Source: Labia minor
Taxonomy: Eukaryota > Arthropoda > Insecta > Dermaptera > Spongiphoridae
NCBI GenBank assembly: GCA_963082975.1
Contig: OY720346.1
Location: forward strand, 37,599,787 to 37,663,786
Reading direction: 5' to 3'
DNA: 64,000 nt
Position numbers and translations under genes: made by a program. The notes under the pieces are model-generated. The model saw only the letters and a program-made list of their open reading frames with translations, did not search any database and had not been told where the DNA came from. Below, piece by piece: positions 1 to 12,545 of this stretch. Each line of letters opens with the position of its first letter. Position 1 is the first letter of the stretch.

Positions 1-423
1 AAATATTACTCAAATTTTAAATATTTTTTATTATTAATACATTAATTATTAATTTCATAAAAATTATGAAGCGAAGACTAATTACAGATTTTTTCAAAAT
101 AAGAAAGAAGGTAAGATTTGAAATTTTTTTATTTTAAATTGGTGAATTAATTCTTAAATCCTTTTCTTTCAAGAATTAGATAGTGAAGCTGGACCTTCAG
201 AAACAGTAGATTGTGTTAATAGGAATAGCGAAGAAGACAAAAAAGAAATAGTTGATCTCACAACTGAAAAGGTAAATTTTTTTATTTGTTTATATATATT
301 GAAATCGAATTTCGTTTTTTCACGTAGCCAGGGAAGAGACGGTGGGGGGAGGGGGACCCCGCCAAAGGAAGGTGGAGCGGCTAGTCAAAACCCCCCCAGT
401 ATCAAATCCTGGTTGCGCCACTG
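1..423 (+). mobile_element. hAT-like element, internally deleted, left end outside window
   Basis: The right terminus at 423 reads CCTGGTTGCGCCACTG, the same terminal repeat as the element at 58547-59432. An ATG at 66 begins MKRRLITDFFKIRKK, a start typical of hAT transposases. It is followed by a gtaaga donor at 111, an acceptor near 173 and an open stretch (ELDSEAGPSETVDC...) to a second gt at about 271. The codon phase across the first intron does not fit exactly. The terminal 150 bp contain G/C runs. So a 5' transposase piece with introns is joined directly to the 3' terminus. Confidence 0.5.
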
Positions 424-1342
424 ATTTGTGGCATAACGCTTTCCATTAGTGTTCCTTTTTTTTAAGTAAAAAATCGAAGAACACTAATTTTTCAGTTGTC
501 AAAAACAAACTACTAATCCAAAATGGCTGATAATGTCAACATATGAGAATCATATGTGTACCAACATAACAAAAAAAATTTCGATAATCGAATGTACACT
601 GTAATTGCTATCAATTGTTTCATATCTGATTTTATATTATTATTATATAATAATTTATCATTAATTAAATATATTAAAATATGTATTATGATTATTCATA
701 ATTTTATTCCGAAATTAAAACAATAATGAACCAACTAAAATAAATTATTTTGTGGGTATTTTATATTTTTACAATTTTTATATTAATCTGTTTGAATTTC
801 AAATGATGTAGATTGTTATTAAAATTAGTTTAATTATAATAATATACTGTACAATCCAATTTCATAATTTAAAAAAAAATATTCGAATTTAATATATTAT
901 AGAATATATACATGACAGAAAATAAATATTTATTTATGAAATGAAACAAACATTTAAAGAGGATTAATTCATTTTCGAATTAAAAAAATAATAAAAATAT
1001 ATAAATAAATAAATAAAAATGTAATAATATATTATATATTAAATGGCAATTAAAGAGTAGAATGATTGATATTTAATATTCATAGTATATATTTTTTTTT
1101 TATAAATATTTTTCATATTATTATATAATGATATTTTATTTTATAATTAAAATATGTTAATAAATATAGAGAAAATAATATTTAATAATCAACGGTTGCA
1201 CTCCAATTGGGGTAAAAAACTGTTAAGAAAGAAAAAAAAACAAACGGCTTTTTGTTAAAAAATTCAAGAAAAATCACTTCAATTATTTCTTAATTCTAAA
1301 AAATATGAAATAATAATAGTTTATTTCAGAGTTTCTCAAATG
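424..1342. other. AT-rich DNA, nothing recognised
   Basis: Low-complexity AT-rich sequence with short A and T runs. I see no open frame, terminal repeat or exon-like segment. Confidence 0.6.
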
Positions 1343-1344
1343 TT

Positions 1345-1872
1345 TACTATCTCGTCAGAGATAGTATAGCGATCACGAAAATTTTCGATTTGAGATTTTG
1401 ATGTTTTTATACCTTTTGAAAGTCCCTGAGTTATTTTCACCAAGGTTGAGAAAAATGTCTGTGTGTATGTAGACAAGATTACGCAAAAACGGTTTGTATC
1501 AACTTTTGAGAAATGTAGCGAAAGAGGATCATTACCTACCACGTGTTTTCATTTTTTTCCCTCTAAACTGACCGTAAAAATAAATATATGTTTGATAGTT
1601 TTTCACATGATTAAAAATTCTATAAAACTGCTATAAAGTGAATTTCAGCTTGATTGATTCTCTTAAAAGTACCGGAATTAATTTTTTTAACACTGCAAAT
1701 CACGTGCCAGCACGTGACGTGGTGCCATCAACAAAGAGCCAACACCCACTGGTTTATTAAATATTAATTATTAATTTTAATTTATGATTTATAATTAATT
1801 TAATTTAATTTAAATATAATATATGTAATTTAATTCAATTCACAAATTAGTCGAGTGGAGGCACTTTTTAAG
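1345..1872 (+). mobile_element. Family A HINE-like element, copy 1
   Basis: The head ACTATCTCGTCAGAGATAGT is an 8-bp stem hairpin. The body has the gtctgtgtgtatgtag stretch. The tail ends tagtcgagtggag. Internally deleted compared with the copies at 41054 and 50504: the GAAATTTGGTA box is missing, while the acc-rich gaggatcattacctaccacg part is kept. Confidence 0.6.
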
Positions 1873-3296
1873 AATAAAAAAAAAGATTTTTGATTGAATT
1901 TTTTTTTAATTCCCTGAAGATGTTTTATTTTATTTTAAAAAAATACCAACTCAATTCAATATCTAACTAAATGTTGAATGAAGGGGTAAAAAAAGGAGAT
2001 TTATTGTAGTATAAGTGGGATTGAATTCTTTTCTTAAATAGCAAACATATCTCTGATTTTCGTTATTGAACCAACTGGATACGTTCTCCAAACAAAGCCG
2101 ATTAAAAAGGTCTTAAGAGACAAGGCGGTTATTAAACTCCCCAACCTTCCAGGCTCTACCCCATCCTCTATCTCAATGGTCACTTAGCGACTATTTGCTT
2201 ATGACTAAACCAACATTGCCAAGTAAGTTATTTGGACATACTCGAGTTAAGTGGCAAGATAGACAGACATTAGCGAGCTATAGATTTACGTGTGTAGAAG
2301 AGAAGGGGTTAGATGGTTAGATAGTAGATAGATAGAAATAGCATCACTCTGTAGCACCTGATGGATCCGACAGCTAGACAAACACATTCAAATAGATTCT
2401 AAAACCCTTTTGAATATGCAAGCCGCCATTGTCTTATTAATATTCAGTTCATTGGAGCATCGTAGTCGTTCGTCTATTCTCCCCAATGGCAGAGGTTTCT
2501 CGAAAATGGCATCCGTCTTTTAGATTGGGGTGATTGCGGTTTCCGGTACCATATTCCCAAGCCACACGTCTGGGAGTGTCCCCTGGGCGACGGCAAAGAG
2601 CTATTGTAACTTATAAAGCATCATCGCTTCCCCATCATTTAATTTAGCCACTAACTAATTGCTTCAACAAACCATTTAAGTTGCAAGCAACTGAATTGTA
2701 TTTGAATAATCTCAAGGTGGTACCAAAACTTTTCTTCTACACGATACATTGCAGGATTTAAAAAAATTATAGATGGTCAATTTTAGCTGAACCTGGTAAA
2801 AGAAAGGATTAATTTATTTTTCCTCTATAAAAAATGAAATTATGTAAAATAATAGATTTCGAAATACTTTAAAAGCATATGAAATTATTTTGAAAGTGCT
2901 ATGAATTTGCACACAAAAAAAAAAATTATAAACCTTCGATAACCAAGTAAAGGAATTTACTACTTGAAATGTTTTTCATAAAAAAAAACATTTCTTTAAA
3001 TATTGAAAATTTTATTTGTATATATACTTCCATATATATTTCAATCAATTTGTTCATTTTTCCTTTTCAAAGAATATTTTTTTTTTAATTTAACACTGTA
3101 TATATATTTTGTTGAGTCATAAATATATGAATATTAAAATGACTAAAATGAAAATGATATGAGATTGTGAAAGAAAAAAAAAATAATTACCAAGCAAAAA
3201 GATATTTTTTTTAAAACTTGGTATTTAACTTGAGCAAGTAGCTTCGAGTATTTACTTATTGATTTTCTTCAAATAGTTTATTTGTTTACCTTTTTT
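1873..3296. other. AT-rich DNA with a more balanced island at about 2040-2640
   Basis: Most of this is AT-rich. Between about 2040 and 2640 composition is nearly even, with stretches such as gtctgggagtgtcccctggg. No frame is long, and the short open stretches on either strand match nothing I know. It may be an old repeat or a conserved noncoding segment. Confidence 0.4.
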
Positions 3297-3895
3297 ACTT
3301 TCCCGCATACTTCGTATAAGGGAAGTATTGGAATCGTCAAAAATTTCGGCCTCGAGATTTCGATAGATCTTGACGTTTTAGACCTCCCTGAGTCGGAAAA
3401 TACCATTTTTCGAATTATGTCTGTGTGTGTGTATGTATGGATGTATGTAATGTTTGTCTGTGAGCAAATTTACTCAGAAACTAATCAAGCTAGGACTTCG
3501 AAATTTGGTACACCGATATTATTCACAGTTTGTAGATTTCTATCAAAATTTCGTCAAAATCGGTTAACCGGAAGTGGTACTTTACTTACACTGGTTGCGT
3601 TTACCTTTTAAGTAAAGTACCAGTTTGCTTCGAGATATTTGCTTCCTATTTTGTATATAGATTTAAGAATATGAAAAAATTTCAGATACCAAATTTCATC
3701 ATGATCTGACTACCGGAAGTGACATTTTACCTATACAAGTAGCGTTAGGTGTAAATTATAAATATATATAATAGTATTAAACCATTTCACTTTATAATTT
3801 AAATTAATTAGTTTGTTTATTTTTATTGTTGTTAAAACATAATAATAAGAACCTAATTACCTATTTATATGCGGGAAAGTCTAGGGGAGGACCGA
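3297..3895 (+). mobile_element. Family E HINE-like element
   Basis: A perfect 13-bp inverted repeat ACTTTCCCGCATA (3297-3309) pairs with TATGCGGGAAAGT (3868-3880), followed by a short tail. The left flank is a T run. Inside are a GT/TATG-rich microsatellite (about 3419-3460), a CGAAATTTGGTACAC box and ACCGGAAGTGG (about 3569), in the same order as in families A and C. Confidence 0.6.
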
Positions 3896-4056
3896 TTTTT
3901 ATAAAAAGAATCAGTCAATCTCTTCTGAATTGAAATTAATCATCATATAGAAGAGACTTTCTATCTACATATTTGGTTTGCGCATTGTTTTTGAGAAATC
4001 TATCAACTGCGTAATCGAAGGGATTTATGTTCTATGATTTATATACATACATATAA

Positions 4057-4282
4057 GTGCTCATAATAATGAAAGTGGTCTAAGTCATACATTTCTTATT
4101 TCGAAATATCTAATGATTTGCATTTGAATAAATTTAAAAATTATTTTTATATTATGCTAGATTTTTAGTTATAATTTTCTTAGTTTTGATTATGAATAGG
4201 AATATGAAATTTTTTGTGAATTTCACTTGAAAATATTTTGAAAGCTTGAATTGACCTAGACCACTTTCATAGTTATGGGAAC
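4057..4282. mobile_element. MITE with about 30-bp imperfect terminal inverted repeats
   Basis: Left arm aatgaaagtggtctaagtca (4068-4087) matches the reverse complement of tgacctagaccactttcat (4252-4270) with one mismatch. The pairing extends outward over a further 10 or so bases. There is no coding content. A Tc1/mariner origin is likely from the TIR style but not proven. Confidence 0.55.
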
Positions 4283-7024
4283 ATATGTAGAAAACATTAC
4301 AATGTAAAAAAATTTTACTCCAAACTTCAATATCTTTCTTCGTGTGTTTCCAACTGATTTTTTTTCCTCTCGAGATTCTTTTTTCATAAATGACGTACTG
4401 AAATATATAATTATTAGTAATTAAGGTTGGCCCATATTATTCGAAATTCTATCTTCCTTTTAGTCTAAGAAATTAGAGATCTTATTTATTCATTTCTGAA
4501 TTAAAGAAAAGATGATAATGATAAATATAATAACAGTAGGGATAATCAAGATAATTATATGCAGATGATCTTAAAATTAATTTATAAGATATAAGATAGA
4601 TATATTCTAGATCAATAACTTTCAAAGCAATGTTATTAGAAAGTGAAAAATAAAAAATATTAATAAAAAATATATTTTCCAAAAAAGCAGAAGTAAAGTG
4701 GTTTGATAAAAATTAAAAATATCAAATATCTGTGTGATCGCCATGTTATAGGAAAATTAATATACAATGTACAAAGATTTATATAACTAAACATTATTTT
4801 AAAAGTTTTATTATAATTTCTAAGTAAATACATGTAATTCTCTCTCAATTATATAGGATGTTGTTATTTTTTTTTTCATTTTCCTTTCTTAGTTTAAATC
4901 TTATGCAAATGATTTTTCATTTGAAATCACTTGTTCTAATTCAAGTTTTATCATGTAAAATTAGCATTTATTTAACGTTTTCATTACGTTTGGTTTGTTC
5001 TTTTCTACTTAAAGAGATATTTTACTCATCATAAGTTTTTCTTTGCCTACTCCTACTTAAGTTATAAGTTCTCTTTTCTGTATATTTTTCTTTCTTTCCC
5101 TCTAAATAATAAATTTTTTTTTAAATGAAAATGAACAAACTAGAAGTTGTACAACAAGACAATTTACACCATCGCCCACTTTCCACTCCCGCACCAACTC
5201 TGTGAGATAATTCGCTCCTCTTTTTATTATTATATATATAAAAGTGGGCAATAAACAGATAAAAATACTTCTCTAATTGTATTTAATTGATTGAATCTTT
5301 ATTTTTCTATATAAATATATTCAAAATTAAAAATTTAATGTAATGTTTGTGATATTTCTTATGACATTTGAATGGTTGGTTGGTGGTTAAAAATATATTA
5401 GTGAGACTTGAATTTGCATATTAAAAGACATTCATCTTCATCATTCATGCAAAAACGACAAGAAAAATCAAGAATAGAGATTTGTTATAAACATATACAC
5501 CAATCTAACCATCCATTCATCGATTGAAGATTTATATATATATTAGCTAATTAAATAAAAATAATAGAAATAAATTATTACATTAAGTCAATCAAGTGAT
5601 CAATTATTATACTTCTATACAATATGTATATATATGTTAAGTTTTAAAGAGTGAATTTATTTATTATTATTTAAGGGTATTCCAATTAAAATAAATAAAA
5701 ATAATTATTTTTCTGGATGTATTATAATCATTTGAAGAGAAGCCTCTGGTCGAATACATCTGTAAAATTTGGTGAAAACTTAGTTTGTTGAGAAAACAAT
5801 TAGGAAATTGGGGAAAGAAGTCCGAGGGCTGATAATATAGATTATAAGAAAATTGGGAATGAATAGGAATTTCTACTATTAACTGAAACAAGTAATTGTA
5901 ATATTTTTGATATAGTTTTAAATTATTAATTAAATTAATTAATTAAATTTAATTTAACGAAAGTGTATCATTAAAAGAATAGATGTTTTGAATAAACACA
6001 CAAGGTTGATTATTACATACTTATCGCTCTCTTTGAATTTATAAATTTCGGTTTTATTTGATCTTAATGATAGTTTTAAAGTATAAATTAGAAATATTTT
6101 TGTCATCCTAGAGAATTAAACTATTTGAAAATTGATACTTCATATATAAACTGGATATAAATTGAAATTAATTTAATAATAAATTTAAATAATTTAGTCA
6201 TTTCTAAATGTTTAAATTCAATTTTTATAGAAACTGTCATTTCACTAGAATGAAATTCAGTTAATTGAATCAATTCTTTATTTAAAAAAGAAGTGTCAGT
6301 TCATTTTTATCAATATAAGATTGTTTTTAATTATTTATTACGGTTTTTATGAATGGTGTGAATTTAGAAAAAAAAAACAAGAAATTTCAAAAGAAAAGAA
6401 TGAATGGATGATATAAGAAGCGGAGGGAGGGGAGAGTGTAATAGTTAAGGAGGGAGGGAGTTGAATGTTGTAATTTTCCTGCGGGTGAAATTTTTCTGGA
6501 TCTTGCGTTTTACCCTTTTTCCCGGATCGCTGCTTTTAGGGAAAGTTTTCTCTTTAAACTCTTTTACTTGGCAAATGATAGACACTCACACCACTCCCTA
6601 AATTTACACTCGACGAAACGGTTTTCTACCTTATTGTACTAGCTTTCCGTGAAAATCTCCTTTATTAAATATTTACTTCGCGCAAGCAAATCATAATCAA
6701 TATTTTTGTCAATTTTTCAATTCTTATGCCAACGTAGTGTTTATAAAAAAGAAAATAGCATTCATTAAGGTAGAATTTCAACTAACAAGAAAATTTAAGG
6801 AAAGAGAAATATCAGATATATTTAGTTTAAAAAATAAAATCGAAGAGCTTTTGATTGGCGGGGAATGTCTGGTTTGTCTGAATGAATTAAGATAGTTTAG
6901 TGAGAGAATTTGGTTTATTGAATAGTTAATTTCAGAAAATAGTATGTGAATAATTAGATAATTTTTTTTTAATAATTACCTAGTTATATTTATTTTATAA
7001 ATGAAACTGTTTGGAACTTATTAA
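4283..7024. other. AT-rich DNA, no gene or element recognised
   Basis: Long AT-rich stretch. The few short open frames are low-complexity. A purine-rich patch lies at about 6410-6470, and a slightly GC-richer segment (cctgcgggtgaaa to cgacgaaacgg) at 6475-6620, with nothing identifiable. Confidence 0.55.
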
Positions 7025-7224
7025 CACACTATGAGCGGGGCGGGTATTTGTACCCGTTGCGGGGACTGCCACTTATAAGCGGGGCGGGTATTTATACCCG
7101 TTGCCACTTATATAATATATATTTTCCCTTGTGTCACTTAAAATTACTTATTTTAAACGATAACTAATATATATCCCTCATAGAAGTGGCAACGGGTATA
7201 AATACCCGCCCCGCTCATAGTGTG
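7025..7224. mobile_element. TTAA-flanked MITE (piggyBac-like target) with duplicated left arm
   Basis: The 200-bp element is bounded by TTAA at 7021-7024 and 7225-7228. The terminal repeat CACACTATGAGCGGGGCGGG is matched exactly by its reverse complement at the right end. The left arm holds the GCGGGGCGGGTATTT block twice (about 7034 and 7079), the right arm once. The arms are GC-rich in an AT-rich setting. TTAA targets are typical of piggyBac elements. Confidence 0.75.
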
Positions 7225-8661
7225 TTAAGATAAGTAAAATATCGAAAACTTATGTATTGAAAATAGTAATAAAAAAATTTACACTCAAAAAATAATCAAA
7301 CACCAATGCACGAGGTAAATACATACTCAGATCGATATCCGTCCAGATGGATGCTTAGGATTTCAAGTGATGTCGTGGATGGAATAAAAAATGAGCTCGT
7401 GAAGATGTATGCAGAGTGGATTTATGTAATATGCCGAAGTTTGTTATCGAAATCCGACAATTTGCAGACGAATACAAAAATAAGACTGATATAAACAAAT
7501 ATCCAATAATTCCATGGAAGATTGTTGAATTTATCCCTAGAAAAAAAACATTTGAAAAGAAAAATATATTAATTGTATTAAAGCATTAAAAAATATGTAA
7601 GGACTTGTAAAAATAATAATAATAAATCAATTAAAATTAATTCATCTATTTATATAAGATTTTTTTTTTTAATTAAAGAGATTTTACTAGTCTATTATGT
7701 CTTTTATGAACACAATCAAATTTATAGAATTACAGAAAATTTTATTATTCTCCACAAACATTACATGAACTCATTAAAATTTAATAGAAACTGCTATTAA
7801 GATAACTTTGAAAAAGATTTATTTTAATTGTATCATAAAAGAAATATATAATTTAATTATTCATTTATTATTTATTTCATTTTGTTTTTTATTCTTTTAG
7901 AGAAAATATATATTCGCTACCCGTTATGGTTATTTTTTTAATTGTTTAAAAATTCCAAGTTTGTTAGTTTTTTTATTTAAACCATTGTGTCATGAAATAA
8001 TAATAAAATTGTATCCATTTTTTGAAAGGAAATCATTGATATTGATTTTTTTTTAATTTTCTCTTTTGAAATGAAAAGGTTCATCATATTATAAAAATAA
8101 TACATATATTATATTATGCAATGGCGTACCTAGAACTTTTGCCGCCCGGGGCGATCTCCAGTTTACCGTCCTTTCTATTATAAGTCAATCAAATAGTGTT
8201 TTTTTATAAATTAATACACATAAATAAATTATTAAGTTATTTAATCAATATTAATTAATACACAGAGAGTAAATTTTAAACCTAGGAGACCACCTTCCAC
8301 CGGCCCTGCTTTTCAAAAGAAAAATCGATGATTTAAAAAAATATTGGTATATCACTTCAAAGTAATCATATAACCTTTTCAAAAAAAATGACATTTATAA
8401 ACTGATATCAAAAAATTTTAGTTAGGAAAAATTACCGAACAAAATAGTAAAAATGCGTTTACGAATTCAACGAATTTTAATGAATACAATAAAATAAAAT
8501 TATTATCCTGTTCTTGGAATTAGAATTGAAAATTTACACTAAAATGAATTTATATACACCGAGGAATAATATTCGAAATCATATAGTTAATCATAATTTA
8601 TATAAATCAAATAGTAAACTTATAATAATCATAATAATCATTTATTATTCAAGAAAGAAAT
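7225..8661. other. AT-rich DNA with one decayed repeat fragment
   Basis: At 8119-8165 the words atggcgtacctagaactttt and gccgcccggggcg are of the kind found at the ends of old DNA transposons; a related-looking GC patch is at about 8280-8310. A 62-codon frame at 7306-7494 lacks any recognisable motif. The rest is AT-rich. Confidence 0.4.
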
Positions 8662-9304
8662 AAGTTGACCTGTGGCCAGGTCCGAACCGACCTACGGTTT
8701 GAAATAAATTAATTTCCAGCTACAGAAACAATTTCAAATAATTTTCATATATCTATTAATGTAATAAAAAACAGATATGGATACATAAATAATAAATATA
8801 AACATTTTTAATTTTATTTTATTTATAATATATATGCAAGACCAGGCTGTGACGTCATGCATGGCTGGATGACGTCATATAATTTTAAATCAAGAAAAAA
8901 CTAATAAATATGATTTTCCCGAGGATAAAACCAATACAAAGTGTATGATTCGTGGTGATATATAAAAAAATCTCCTCATGTGAAATTTGGTGTGAAAATA
9001 ACCCTTCCCTTCCTATCGTCGATCGCTAATACTACCACTTCCGGTTTCCGGATTTGCACCAAAAGTTGATCAATTCATCCCACTGATGCATTAAGTAAAT
9101 ATACCAAATTTCATCAAAATCGGTTGAGCCGTTCAGGCTGTACACATCTATACGGACGGACGGACAGACGGACGGACAGACATCATGCTAAAAATACTTT
9201 TTTCTGTTTAGAAAATGCATGATTCGTGGAGATATGTAAAAATCTCCACATGTGAAATTTGGTGTGAAAACCATACCTCCCTTACTATCGTCGGTCGGTA
9301 AAAA
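8662..9304 (-). mobile_element. Family C HINE-like element, copy 1
   Basis: Full-length copy of about 640 bp, read on the minus strand. It starts ACCGACCGACGATAG and ends with the reverse-oriented CGTCGGTCGG motif, then a GACCTGGCCACAGGTC hairpin tail and caactta. The GTCY microsatellite is near 9155-9180. Both flanks are T on the element strand, with no target duplication. Confidence 0.65.
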
Positions 9305-9660
9305 TGAGTGTTGGAAAATTACTCACATCTTAGGAAGTTATAATCATTCACTCCTTAAAAATGAACATTCAGTCTCACTTAAAAAAATCAAAAACAAAAA
9401 TTTATAATAATTATAATTACATATGCCTATAACCTATAACACTTATGAATATTGAAGGAAATGATAATTATGAATTCAGTTCTTCCTCCCTTTTCAATTT
9501 TTATTTAAATTGGTCTATCATTGAATTAAACATCTTGATAAAATACAAAAGTAATTTCAATAAATATTAATAGTTGAATATTTTTAGATTTTTTTATTAT
9601 CTAATTTGTTGATAATTCGAATAAAGAGAGAGTTTTATTGTGTTCAATATTACCTTAGAA

Positions 9661-9935
9661 CAGGGATGGCGAACCTATGGCACGCGTGCCAAAAGTGGCA
9701 CGTTTGAAAAATTTCATGACACGCATAAAGACAAAATTATTTTTTTAATAATTATAACTTTTTACAATAGAAATAAATTAAAAATGAATAAATCACATTA
9801 AAATTAAAATTTATGAAATTTGAAGTACTAATATTTATTTATCTATTTTAGTAGATTAAACCGGCAAATTATACATTTTATTAAGCTGAAATATCGCTTG
9901 AATTCCCTCGCAGTATAAAAACATTCATGATAGAT
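9661..9935 (+). mobile_element. hAT element, left terminal part
   Basis: It begins CAGGGATGGCGAACCTATGG and continues CACGCGTGCCAAAAGTGGCA, the end sequence of a widespread hAT group. A matching internal piece (tggcacgtttatttcttc, tatgacacgg) reappears at 11292-11340, so the element was split by later insertions. No transposase frame is left. Confidence 0.55.
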
Positions 9936-10011
9936 AGACTCAGTGTATACTGTTTGGACTTCTATTATGTCATTGCGTGTTGTTACCTTACAAATAGCAT
10001 TGTTCAGGATT

Positions 10012-10643
10012 AATAAGTTGACCTGTGGCCAGGTCCGAACCGACCGACTGTTTGAAATAAATTAATTTCCAGCTACAGAAACAATTTCAAATAATTTTCA
10101 TATATCTATTAATGTAATAAAAAACAAATATGGATACATAAATAATAAATATAAACATTTTTAATTTTATTTTATTTATAATATATATGCAAGACCAGGC
10201 TGTGACGTCATGCATGGCTGGATGACGTCATATAATTTTAAATCAAGAAAAAACTAATAAATATGATTTTTTTCGAGGATAAAACCAATACAAAAAGCAT
10301 GATTCGTGGTGATATATAAAAAAATCTCCTTTGGTGTGAAAATAACCCTTCCCTTCCTATCGTCGATCGCTAATACTACCACTTCCGGTTTCCGGAATTG
10401 CACCAAAAGTTGATCAATTCATCCCACTGATGCATTAAGTAAATATTCCAAATTTCATCAAATCGGTTGAGCCGTTCAGGCTGTACACATCTATACGGAC
10501 GGACGGACGGACGGACAGACATCATGCTAAAAATACTTTTTTCTGTTTAGAAAATGCATGATTCGTGGAGATATGTAAAAATCTCCACATGTGAAATTTG
10601 GTGTGAAAACAATACCTCCCTTACTATCGTCGGTCGGTAAAAA
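10012..10643 (-). mobile_element. Family C HINE-like element, copy 2
   Basis: Near full length, highly similar to the copy at 8662 but lacking a short piece near the 10330 region (ctcatgtgaaattt is missing). It has the pure GGAC run at about 10497-10516 (minus-strand GTCC) and lies inside the split hAT. Confidence 0.65.
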
Positions 10644-10645
10644 TT

Positions 10646-10905
10646 TTTTGCAAATCTTTACTCTTCAAGACCTGGGGAACCCAAATATGACTTTTGTATT
10701 TTTCGTGTCTGTCATTTTATTTGTCTGTTTGTCTGGGAAATTGTGAAGTTATAAACTCAAAATTGATTGGGACGATGAAATACTCCTATTACCAGAATAT
10801 TCTTATATGCTCTTTTTTTAATATATGCTGTAAATTTTATCAATATTTATTAAAAAAAAAAAAGAAAAATTAATTTTATAAAATTTATATTAAGCTTTAC
10901 TTTAC
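10646..10905 (+). mobile_element. Family D repeat, copy 1
   Basis: Similar over about 220 bp to 53841-54110. Shared order: ttgca..ctt, a gacct..g-aaccca-a segment, a GTCTGTC run, tataaactcaaaattg, an aatattcttatatgctct segment and taaattttatcaatat. It may be a fourth HINE-like family. Confidence 0.45.
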
Positions 10906-11291
10906 GCATAGGACGGTTGGAGAAAAGTGCCAGAATCGCAATCTTTTTCTAGAATTTAACATATCATTATCAAAACAAGAAAATGTAAGTGGTTCACGGT
11001 ATCAAATATAAATTTTGCTTTTTTGTCATTATCTACAACTAAAAACTACAACTAAAATCAATTAAAGAATTTCCATACAATAAAAATAAAAAAAAAAAAT
11101 TTAGGAAAGATATATTTTTACCAAAAATAAATTCCAAATATTTTAATAATCATTTTATTTTTTTGGAATAAAGTTTAATATTTAAAATTATAACACTTTT
11201 ATACAGGATAGTTAGAAGTTATACAAAAATATTCGATTATATATTCAAGCTAAAAGGGGTAAAGGTAGTAGAGAAAAAATGACAATTTTGT

Positions 11292-11345
11292 GGCACGTTT
11301 ATTTCTTCAAAAAGATTTTTTATAATTTTATGACACGGACATTGA
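11292..11345 (+). mobile_element. hAT element, detached inner fragment
   Basis: Contains tggcacgttt and tatgacacgg, matching the inner sequence of the hAT end at 9661-9735. It suggests that the intervening family C and D copies inserted into this hAT. Confidence 0.35.
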
Positions 11346-11422
11346 AATAAAATACAACAAAGTATATTATATTAATACTATTGTGTAATTTAATCATAAT
11401 ACTAAGTTATAATTTAATATTA

Positions 11423-11676
11423 GGTCGAGTCATAAATAACTTCCGCCTAAGTAGTGTGCTTCTTTTGGTATTGTTTGTACACAATGAGATTCCCCTTGAT
11501 AAGGGATTTTTGTTTTCGCTTAGCAAGTATAAACTGGTCAGTCTCTAGACAACCTCGTTTCGGTGCGCACGTAAATATTTTTTTATTTATACCTTTAAAA
11601 TGGATAATCAAAAAATACACTTTCGACATGTGATGCTTTGGGAATTTAAACAAGGCAATAGTGCTACAGCTACGGC
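11423..11676 (+). mobile_element. mariner-like element, 5' end only
   Basis: A terminal repeat (taggtcgagtcataaataac) and 5' leader lead to an ATG at 11600. The frame reads MDNQKIHFRHVMLWEFKQGN and then SATATAR, the N-terminal helix-turn-helix start of a mariner transposase (about 26 of some 345 residues). It stops abruptly inside CTCGAG, where family C sequence begins. The rest of the transposase is absent. Confidence 0.7.
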
Positions 11677-12055
11677 TCGAGGATAAAACCAATACAAAGT
11701 GCATGATTCGTGGTGATATATAAAAAAATCTCCTTTGGTGTGAAAATAACCCTTCCCTTCCTATCGTCGATCGCTAATACTACCACTTCCGGTTTCCGGA
11801 ATTGCACCAAAAGTTGATCAATTCATCCCACTGATGCATTAAGTAAATATACCAAATTTCATCAAATCGGTTGAGCCGTTCAGGCTGTACACATCTATAC
11901 GGACGGACAGACGGACAGACGGACGGACAGACATCATGCTAAAAATACTTTTTTCTGTTTAGAAAATGCATGATTCGTGGAGATATGTAAAAATCTCCAC
12001 ATGTGAAATTTGGTGTGAAAACAATACCTCCCTTACTATCCTCGGTCGGTAAAAA
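11672..12055 (-). mobile_element. Family C HINE-like element, truncated copy 3
   Basis: Only the head-proximal 380 bp are present. The copy is joined at ctcgaggataaaacc to the mariner fragment. Its GTCY run (11900-11932) is one of the longest of the minus-oriented copies. Confidence 0.65.
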
Positions 12056-12545
12056 GGGAAAATAACATTATTAAGTAATTGTGGTTGTTATAATTGTAGA
12101 AGGAATTTAGGAAATTAGTCTCAATATACTAAATGCTTATTTTAAAAAAAAAAAATTAATTTCCAAGTGTTAATGGTTTTATTAGTGAAATGTACTTACA
12201 TATTAAATTATTTGCTCACTATCTTGGAAGTAGTTAATTTAGATGTGAAGACCAACGATAGTCAACGTGGGAATTGAACGAAATCAAAATTCAATTCACT
12301 TTCAACTTAATGAGCATTATCTTTTAATGAGCCTTGAAATGGTCACCATTTTAATATGACACTCACTTAACATTCTTTATTAAATTCTTTAATAAATCTA
12401 TTAAAAATAATTTGAAGTTAATAGGATTAAATGTAATTGAATCAAATAAGTAAAAAATAGATAAAAATCAATACCCTGAAAAATATTTTTAGGTATGATA
12501 TAATCAAACAAAGAATAAAATGATAAGATATATATTATTTATAAG

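Noticed and set aside
5667-5891. A 74-codon minus-strand frame
   Set aside because: No recognisable motif, AT-biased composition and no splice context.
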